Shown: in pieces, positions 24,608 through 29,675 of the stretch
Position numbering within the stretch: the first letter of the stretch is position 1
How the letters are laid out: every line of letters starts with the position of its first letter
NCBI GenBank assembly: GCA_047616325.1
Contig: JBLHGN010000011.1
Coordinates: 1 to 29,675, forward strand
Source of the DNA: JBLHGN01 sp047616325
GTDB lineage: Bacteria > Pseudomonadota > Gammaproteobacteria > Pseudomonadales > Cellvibrionaceae
Direction of reading: 5' to 3'
Length of the DNA stretch: 29,675 bases
The notes under the pieces: generated by a model
Database searches by the model: none
Told to the model about the DNA's origin: nothing
What the model saw: the letters and a program-made list of their open reading frames with translations, nothing else
Program-made: the position numbers and the translations under genes

Positions 24608-24961
24608 ATGGCCGAAGAAACAATATTCACTAAGATAATCAACGGTGTTATCCCGGCAGATATCATCTACCAGGACGAGCGGTGTGTGTGCATCAATGAC
24701 ATCAACCCTCAGGCGCCAACCCATGTATTGGTCATTCCGAAAAAGCCCATCCCGCGTTTAGTGGACGCCGAAGAGGGTGACCTAGCGCTGCTTGGCCACC
24801 TTATGCTCAGTGTTGGCAAAATTACCAAGCAGTTAGGTGTGCAAGATGCCTTTAGAGTTGTGATAAACAACGGCGAAGCGGCCGGACAAACGGTGTTTCA
24901 TCTGCATCTGCATATTCTTGCCAATAAGACATTTAGCGAAGAAAGCGTGTCGATGCACTAG
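24608..24961 (+). CDS. HIT-family (HinT-like) nucleotide hydrolase
   Basis: This 117-residue protein begins METIFTKIING-like (AEETIFTKIINGVIPADI). It carries the histidine triad HLHLH at residues 98-102 within QTVFHLHLHIL. HinT-type enzymes hydrolyse purine nucleoside phosphoramidates such as AMP-lysine. ATG 24608 is the start because the family sequence begins there. The open frame reaches back to 24452 through the end of the preceding gene. A GAAGG stands close upstream. It is followed by an 80-base gap with a C9A7 run before alaS. Confidence 0.93.
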   Translation: MAEETIFTKIINGVIPADIIYQDERCVCINDINPQAPTHVLVIPKKPIPRLVDAEEGDLALLGHLMLSVGKITKQLGVQDAFRVVINNGEAAGQTVFHLHLHILANKTFSEESVSMH

Positions 24962-25043
24962 GTACCTTCTCGGCAAGCCCCCATCGCCAGCGACCATAAC
25001 CCCCCCCCAAAAAAACCAAATCAACATCCGGAAAAATTTCACT

Positions 25044-27641
25044 ATGAAGAGCGCGGAAATTCGAAACGCCTTTTTAACTTTCTTTGAAGAGAAAGGTCAC
25101 ACGCGTGTACCGAGTAGCTCGCTAGTGCCAGGTAACGACCCCACACTGCTGTTTACAAACGCAGGCATGGTGCAGTTTAAAGATGTATTTCTGGGTGAAG
25201 ACAAACGTAATTACGTGCGCGCGGCAAGTTCGCAGCGCTGTGTGCGAGCGGGAGGAAAGCACAACGACCTCGAAAATGTCGGCTACACCGCACGCCACCA
25301 CACATTTTTTGAAATGTTGGGCAATTTTAGTTTTGGCGATTATTTTAAGCGCGACGCTATTAATTCCGCGTGGGAATTTTTAACCAAAACTATGGGGCTG
25401 CCGGAAGAGCGTTTGTGGGTAACTGTTCACATTAGCGACGACGAAGCGGCAGATATTTGGTTGAAGGAGGTGGGCGTAAGTGCTGCGCGATTTTCGCGTT
25501 TAGATGAAGACAACTTCTGGCAAATGGGCGATACCGGCCCCTGTGGCCCCAGCTCGGAAATATTTTACGACCACGGCGCCGACGTTCCCGGAGGCCCTCC
25601 CGGTAGCGAAAACGACGACCTAGACCGATACATTGAAATTTGGAACCTCGTGTTCATGCAGTTCGAGAAGCAAGGTGATGGTTCCTTGATACCACTGCCC
25701 AAGCCTTCCGTCGATACCGGCATGGGCTTGGAACGCATTGCTGCAGTGATGCAGCATGTGCATAGCAACTACGAAATAGATCTTTTTCAGGCATTATTGA
25801 AAGCGGCCGCCGAGGCCACAGACACCGACGACCTCAGCGATAAGTCACTGCGCGTAATTGCCGACCACATTCGCTCCTGCTCATTTCTTATTGCCGATGG
25901 CGTGCTGCCCTCCAATGAAGGCCGAGGTTATGTGCTGCGACGAATCATTCGACGTGCGGTGCGCCACGGCAATAAACTTGGCCGAAGCGAGCCATTTTTC
26001 TCTACATTGGTGGCCGCACTCGCCGCTCAGATGGGCGAAGCCTACCCAGAGCTGGTGACAAAACAAAGTCAAATAGAAAAGGTCTTGCTTGCAGAGGAAG
26101 AACAATTCGCCAAAACCCTCGAACGAGGCATGGCCATTTTAAACGAGCGCTTGGCCACACTAAGCGGTAGCTGCATACCGGGAGAAACCGTATTTACCCT
26201 ATACGACACCTTTGGCTTTCCGGTAGATCTCACCAATGACATCGCCCGTGAAAAAGGCCTGACCATCGATGAGGCGGGCTATGAATCCCTTATGCAAGAA
26301 CAGCGTGAGCAATCGCGGAATTCAGGTGGATTCAAAGTCGATTACACGCAGGCCTTGTCGGTAGAAGGTTCAACTACGTTTGTTGGTTACGAGCACCTCA
26401 GCAGCAATAGCGAAGTAGCCTTGCTGCTAAAAGGGCAGCAACAGCTTGAAACCTTGGCTGAAGCCGAAGAGGGCGTAATAGTATTAAAGAGCACACCATT
26501 CTACGCCGAATCGGGCGGTCAGACAGGAGACACCGGCTATATCACCGCTAACGGTGCCAAGTTCGAGGTGAGAGACTGCAAAAAAAGCGGTGCAAATCAT
26601 CTGCATTTTGGTGTCGTTTTATCCGGTAGTTTCACAGTGGGCGCAGAAGTAGAGGCCCAAGTCGATGCCAGTGTGCGGCAAAAAACGGCGCTCAATCATT
26701 CGGCAACACATCTATTGCATGCGGCACTTCGGCAAGTGCTGGGCGAGCACGTCACGCAAAAAGGTTCGCTGGTAGATGCTGAAAAACTGAGATTCGACTT
26801 CTCTCATTCCGAGCCCGTATCAAAGGCGCAATTAAGCACCATTGCGGCTCTGGTAAACCAGCAGATACGACTAAATAGCGACGTATCTACCGAACTTTGT
26901 GATATGGAGCAGGCCAAAACAAAGGGCGCTATGGCCCTGTTTGGTGAAAAATACGGCGACGAAGTGCGAGTGCTCACCATGGGCGGTGGGTTTTCGGTGG
27001 AACTATGCGGCGGTACACACGTTGAGCGCACTGGCGATATTGGTTTGATGAAGCTGGTCTCCGAATCGGGCATTGCTGCTGGAGTGCGTCGCATAGAAGC
27101 TATCACTGGCGAGGCCGCATTTAGCGCCTTCGCAGCCATCGAAGCCAATCTCGATCAAGTTGCCCACAGTCTTAAGGCGTCCCCCGACAAGGTGCTACAG
27201 AAGTTGGAGCAACAGCTCAGCTCGCTGCGCCAACTTGAAAAAGAAGTGACCCAGCTAAAAGGTAAGCTAGCCGCATCGTCCATAGATGATTGGCTAAAAG
27301 AAGCCTGCGACGTGGGTGGCGTGAAAGTGCTGAGTAAAATACTAGAAGGTGCAGACCCCAAGGCCATGCTAGCCGTTGTCGATCAATTGAAAAACAAATT
27401 GGGTCGATCTGCTGTTGTATTGGCTGCGGTAAATGAAGGCAAGATATCGCTAATAGCGGGCGTGAGCAAAGACGCTACGGCTGTACTAAAAGCGGGCGAT
27501 CTAGTCAAATTCGTTGCCGCAAAAATAGGCGGCAAGGGAGGCGGTAGGCCAGACATGGCACAGGGTGGAGGAACGGATGTAGAGGCTCTGCCGAGCGCAA
27601 TGGCGGGTATTGTTCCGTGGCTTCGGGAATTAATGGTGTAA
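25044..27641 (+). CDS. alaS: Alanyl-tRNA synthetase
   Basis: This 865-residue enzyme is close to the usual length of about 875. The class II catalytic domain starts with EIRNAFLTFFEEKGHTRVPS and includes AGMVQFKDVFLG and RCVRAGGKHNDLENVGYTARHHTFFEMLGNF-type motif 1/2 sequence. The tRNA-recognition domain follows. The editing domain has HSATH (His552, His556) and CGGTH (Cys655, His659), which bind the zinc used to remove mischarged Ser or Gly. The C-Ala domain ends in GGKGGGRPDMAQGGG. ATG 25044 is chosen from homology; an in-frame extension to 24918 runs through the end of the HIT gene. Confidence 0.98.
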   Translation: MKSAEIRNAFLTFFEEKGHTRVPSSSLVPGNDPTLLFTNAGMVQFKDVFLGEDKRNYVRAASSQRCVRAGGKHNDLENVGYTARHHTFFEMLGNFSFGDYFKRDAINSAWEFLTKTMGLPEERLWVTVHISDDEAADIWLKEVGVSAARFSRLDEDNFWQMGDTGPCGPSSEIFYDHGADVPGGPPGSENDDLDRYIEIWNLVFMQFEKQGDGSLIPLPKPSVDTGMGLERIAAVMQHVHSNYEIDLFQALLKAAAEATDTDDLSDKSLRVIADHIRSCSFLIADGVLPSNEGRGYVLRRIIRRAVRHGNKLGRSEPFFSTLVAALAAQMGEAYPELVTKQSQIEKVLLAEEEQFAKTLERGMAILNERLATLSGSCIPGETVFTLYDTFGFPVDLTNDIAREKGLTIDEAGYESLMQEQREQSRNSGGFKVDYTQALSVEGSTTFVGYEHLSSNSEVALLLKGQQQLETLAEAEEGVIVLKSTPFYAESGGQTGDTGYITANGAKFEVRDCKKSGANHLHFGVVLSGSFTVGAEVEAQVDASVRQKTALNHSATHLLHAALRQVLGEHVTQKGSLVDAEKLRFDFSHSEPVSKAQLSTIAALVNQQIRLNSDVSTELCDMEQAKTKGAMALFGEKYGDEVRVLTMGGGFSVELCGGTHVERTGDIGLMKLVSESGIAAGVRRIEAITGEAAFSAFAAIEANLDQVAHSLKASPDKVLQKLEQQLSSLRQLEKEVTQLKGKLAASSIDDWLKEACDVGGVKVLSKILEGADPKAMLAVVDQLKNKLGRSAVVLAAVNEGKISLIAGVSKDATAVLKAGDLVKFVAAKIGGKGGGRPDMAQGGGTDVEALPSAMAGIVPWLRELMV

Positions 27642-27797
27642 CTTTAAGCCGTTTTCGGTCGTTATGAGTGGTTGGAAAACGCTAATTGGCATCTAAACCC
27701 AAGGATTTGGAAGAAAAAACCGTGAGTCAGTTAACATTGGCAAAATTATAGTGTTTAATTGGCGCCCTTTTGTAATGGTTCGTAGGCTTACGAATTC

Positions 27798-27803
27798 TAT
27801 AAT
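27798..27803 (+). promoter_or_regulatory. Candidate -10 element (TATAAT) for lysC
   Basis: A consensus TATAAT lies 18 bases before the lysC ATG, which would give a leader of only about 12 bases. No -35 at a normal distance is evident. The 12-base sequence around it also occurs before the M23 gene. I see no other feature in the 180 bases between alaS and lysC. Confidence 0.35.
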
Positions 27804-27821
27804 TATTGGTAGTTGCGCTCA

Positions 27822-29048
27822 ATGAGTCTTCTTGTACAAAAATACGGCGGTACCTCTGTAGGCACACCAGAACGGATAAAAGCTGTTGCTAAAAAAGTGG
27901 CCGATATAAAAAATCAGGGCCACCAAATAGTAGTGGTGGTTTCCGCCATGAGCGGCGAAACCAATCGTTTGATAGGGCTTGCAAATCAAATGCAAACAGA
28001 GCCAGACGTGCGCGAGATGGACGTACTGGTATCGACCGGTGAGCAAGTGACTATTGCCTTGCTGTGTATGGCTTTAAAAGATGTTGGGTGCGACGCCCGC
28101 TCCTACACGGGTGGTCAAGTTAAAATCACCACCGACAGTGCATTTACCAAGGCGCGTATTCAAAAAATTGAAGAGCAGAACATGCGCGCAGATCTCGACG
28201 CGGGTCGAGTCATTGTGGTGGCCGGGTTTCAGGGCGTCGACGAGTTGGGCAATATCACTACGCTGGGTCGCGGCGGCTCCGACACCACGGGTGTTGCCCT
28301 TGCCGCGGCTTTAAAAGCTGATGAATGTCAGATCTATACAGACGTAGACGGCGTATACACCACCGACCCCCGTGTAGTGGACAAGGCGCGTCGTTTAGAG
28401 CGTATTACCTTTGAAGAAATGCTAGAAATGGCAAGCCTTGGCTCAAAGGTACTACAAATTCGCGCGGTTGAGTTCGCGGGCAAGTATGGTGTGCCGCTGC
28501 GCGTACTTTCGACCTTTGAAGAGGGTCCAGGCACTTTAATATCACTCGATGAGGATTATTCAACTGTGGAGCAACCCGTAGTTTCAGGCATAGCATTTAA
28601 CCGCGATGAAGCCAAAGTCTCTATTCTCGGCGTGCCAGACTCGCCTGGAGTGGCATCTAAGATTCTGTCCAGTATTGGCGATGCCAATATTGAAATAGAT
28701 GTTATCGTGCAAAATATCGCCGCCGATGGTAGTAACGACCTTACCTTTACCGTGCACAGAAACGATATTAAAAAAGCTGAGGCATTGCTAAACGACGTTG
28801 CCAAAGAGTTAAATGCTCGCGGTGTTGTTGCCGACGACAGCATTACCAAAGTGTCTATAGTGGGCGTTGGTATGCGCTCCCACGCAGGCGTTGCGGCAAA
28901 AATGTTTCGCGCTTTGGCTGAAGAAAGTATCAATATTCAAATGATTACTACTTCAGAAATTAAAATCTCGGTGATTATCGACGAGAAATACCTAGAGCTA
29001 GCGGTAAGAGCCTTACACACCGCTTTTGGATTGGATAAAGAATTATAA
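27822..29048 (+). CDS. lysC: Aspartate kinase (lysine-sensitive type with ACT domains)
   Basis: This 408-residue monofunctional aspartokinase has the kinase motif KYGGTSVG at residues 7-14, then VVVVSAMSGETNRLI. The aspartate/ATP site is in TTLGRGGSDTTGVALAAAL and YTDVDGVYTTDPRVV. Two ACT domains follow (about 265-408; SILGVPDSPGVASKIL and VSIVGVGMRSHAGVAAKMF), where lysine or threonine inhibits. It makes aspartyl phosphate, the first step to Lys, Met, Thr and diaminopimelate. ATG 27822 is chosen because the family starts there. A TTG at 27813 is in frame. The alaS-lysC-csrA order is widely conserved in Pseudomonas-like Gammaproteobacteria. Confidence 0.97.
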   Translation: MSLLVQKYGGTSVGTPERIKAVAKKVADIKNQGHQIVVVVSAMSGETNRLIGLANQMQTEPDVREMDVLVSTGEQVTIALLCMALKDVGCDARSYTGGQVKITTDSAFTKARIQKIEEQNMRADLDAGRVIVVAGFQGVDELGNITTLGRGGSDTTGVALAAALKADECQIYTDVDGVYTTDPRVVDKARRLERITFEEMLEMASLGSKVLQIRAVEFAGKYGVPLRVLSTFEEGPGTLISLDEDYSTVEQPVVSGIAFNRDEAKVSILGVPDSPGVASKILSSIGDANIEIDVIVQNIAADGSNDLTFTVHRNDIKKAEALLNDVAKELNARGVVADDSITKVSIVGVGMRSHAGVAAKMFRALAEESINIQMITTSEIKISVIIDEKYLELAVRALHTAFGLDKEL

Positions 29049-29090
29049 TAGGCAAATATTCGAATGGTGGTAGACTCGCTGCCCAAGTCT

Positions 29091-29126
29091 GTAGCTCGGC
29101 CAACACTTAGTGTTTAAGCGAGCTAC
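29091..29126. repeat. Nested hairpin between lysC and csrA
   Basis: GTAGCTCG (29091-29098) pairs perfectly with CGAGCTAC (29119-29126). Inside, AACAC and GTGTT (29102-29114) form a second stem with a TTA loop. It is not followed by a T run, so it does not look like a simple terminator. A 12-base perfect palindrome, GCGGAATTCCGC, lies 22 bases further on at 29149-29160. Confidence 0.6.
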
Positions 29127-29227
29127 GTTAAAAGTACTTTGGTGCAGCGCGGAATTCCGCACGATACTGGTGGTCAATCTTATATACTGAAGCCACTATA
29201 CTCACTGGAAGAAGCAGGAGAAATACA

Positions 29228-29458
29228 ATGTTAATTTTAACCCGCCGCATTGGCGAGACGCTTATGGTAGGCGATGAAGTAACCGTTACCGTTCTTGGCG
29301 TTAAGGGTAATCAGGTTCGAATCGGTGTTAATGCGCCCAAAGAAATTGCGGTTCACCGCGAAGAAATATATCAGCGTATACAGCGAGAGAAGGAAGGCCA
29401 GCAAGCTCAGCAAGCTCAGCAAACTCAACAAGACGAACAAGAGCCCGGTAACAGCTAA
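29228..29458 (+). CDS. csrA: CsrA, global RNA-binding regulator
   Basis: This 76-residue protein has a standard CsrA core: MLILTRRIGETLMVGDEVTV, then VRIGVNAPKEIAVHREEIY. The RNA-contacting residues near Leu4, Arg6 and Arg44 are kept. CsrA binds GGA motifs in message leaders and controls carbon flow, biofilm and motility. The C-terminus carries an extra stretch of about 20 residues built from Gln/Ala repeats (GQQAQQAQQTQQDEQE), absent from the 61-residue E. coli protein. AGGAG at 29216-29220 is a strong ribosome binding site and contains GGA, so self-control is possible. Two TATACT elements (29183, 29197) are possible -10 sites. Confidence 0.97.
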   Translation: MLILTRRIGETLMVGDEVTVTVLGVKGNQVRIGVNAPKEIAVHREEIYQRIQREKEGQQAQQAQQTQQDEQEPGNS

Positions 29459-29538
29459 ACTACCGAATTTATCCTACCGTGTGAACGTGGGCTAATCGCA
29501 GACCGGCAACAAATTTGGCTAAATCGTGTTATATGTAT

Positions 29539-29566
29539 TTGATTTTGCTTGGAGTATTGCTATTAT
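29539..29566 (+). promoter_or_regulatory. Strong sigma70 promoter with GC-rich discriminator, probably for downstream tRNA genes
   Basis: TTGATT (29539-29544) and TATTAT (29561-29566) are 16 bases apart and followed by GCCGCCCCG, the kind of discriminator seen at stringently controlled stable-RNA promoters. No open frame starts behind it in the remaining 109 bases. tRNA genes often follow csrA in this group, so they probably begin just past the window. Confidence 0.6.
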
Positions 29567-29675
29567 GCCGCCCCGATCGACACACCTTAACGAATGCGAG
29601 AGCCATCTGGTGTTTATTGCCAGAGACACAAACTAAGCCTCTTGGGGCTAGCGAGTAGCCTTACATTCAATCTGG

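Noticed and set aside
26804..27148. Minus-strand open frames opposite alaS, lysC and the GT genes
   Set aside because: They are the mirror of strongly coding + strand genes, with composition typical of antisense shadows and no recognisable domains.
29580..29675. Partial tRNA gene at the right edge
   Set aside because: No acceptor stem, D-arm or T-loop consensus could be found in these bases.

Overview
The window looks like chromosomal DNA of a gammaproteobacterium, most likely a marine member of the Cellvibrionaceae (Teredinibacter/Saccharophagus type). This is inferred from the conserved cinA-recA-recX ... alaS-lysC-csrA order and the protein sequences; I could not test it by search. Almost every gene is on the + strand. 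The exceptions are a decayed insertion element at the left edge and one small DUF4124 gene.

Left edge (1-931, - strand): a dead mobile element. A DUF4338/DruA-like domain lies in the same reading frame as an ISAs1-family transposase. The gene is broken by an internal deletion with a stop at the junction, a TGA codon in the transposase, and a one-base frameshift in a run of seven A/T.

Accessory block (1149-16299, + strand, ten genes with overlapping or very short junctions): a sugar-nucleotide and glycan assembly/export cluster that I cannot match to a named system. In order: a WbpB/WlbA-like UDP-sugar 3-dehydrogenase; a natural fusion of a WbpD-like N-acetyltransferase with a WbpE-like aminotransferase; a GT2 polyprenyl-phosphate-type glycosyltransferase; a GT4 glycosyltransferase; an HlyD-type periplasmic adaptor; a TolC-type outer-membrane channel; an LPG-synthase-TM/UPF0104 flippase-like membrane protein; a membrane protein with a TPR tail; a very large GT-C (ArnT/PMT-like) transferase with periplasmic jelly-roll-like domains; and a lipoprotein that is probably helical. 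The first two genes would make a diacetamido-uronic acid nucleotide, the two soluble-type transferases would build or charge a lipid carrier, the membrane proteins would finish the glycan on the periplasmic side, and the HlyD/TolC pair would take it, or something bound to it, across the outer membrane. No Wzx, Wzy, ABC or RND pump is encoded here. This block is the best candidate for an undescribed system.

Core block (16511-29458): a DUF4124 membrane protein; cinA/pncC; recA behind a perfect LexA box; recX with a roughly 70-residue acidic insertion and a strong terminator; modA, then a broken TctB-like fragment, then modB-modC; an M23 peptidase; a YcaR/Trm112-like protein; a HIT protein; alaS; lysC; and csrA with a glutamine-rich tail. 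The last bases carry a good sigma70 promoter with a GC-rich discriminator, as expected for the tRNA genes that normally follow csrA, but no tRNA lies inside the window. I see no CRISPR array, rRNA or complete insertion sequence.
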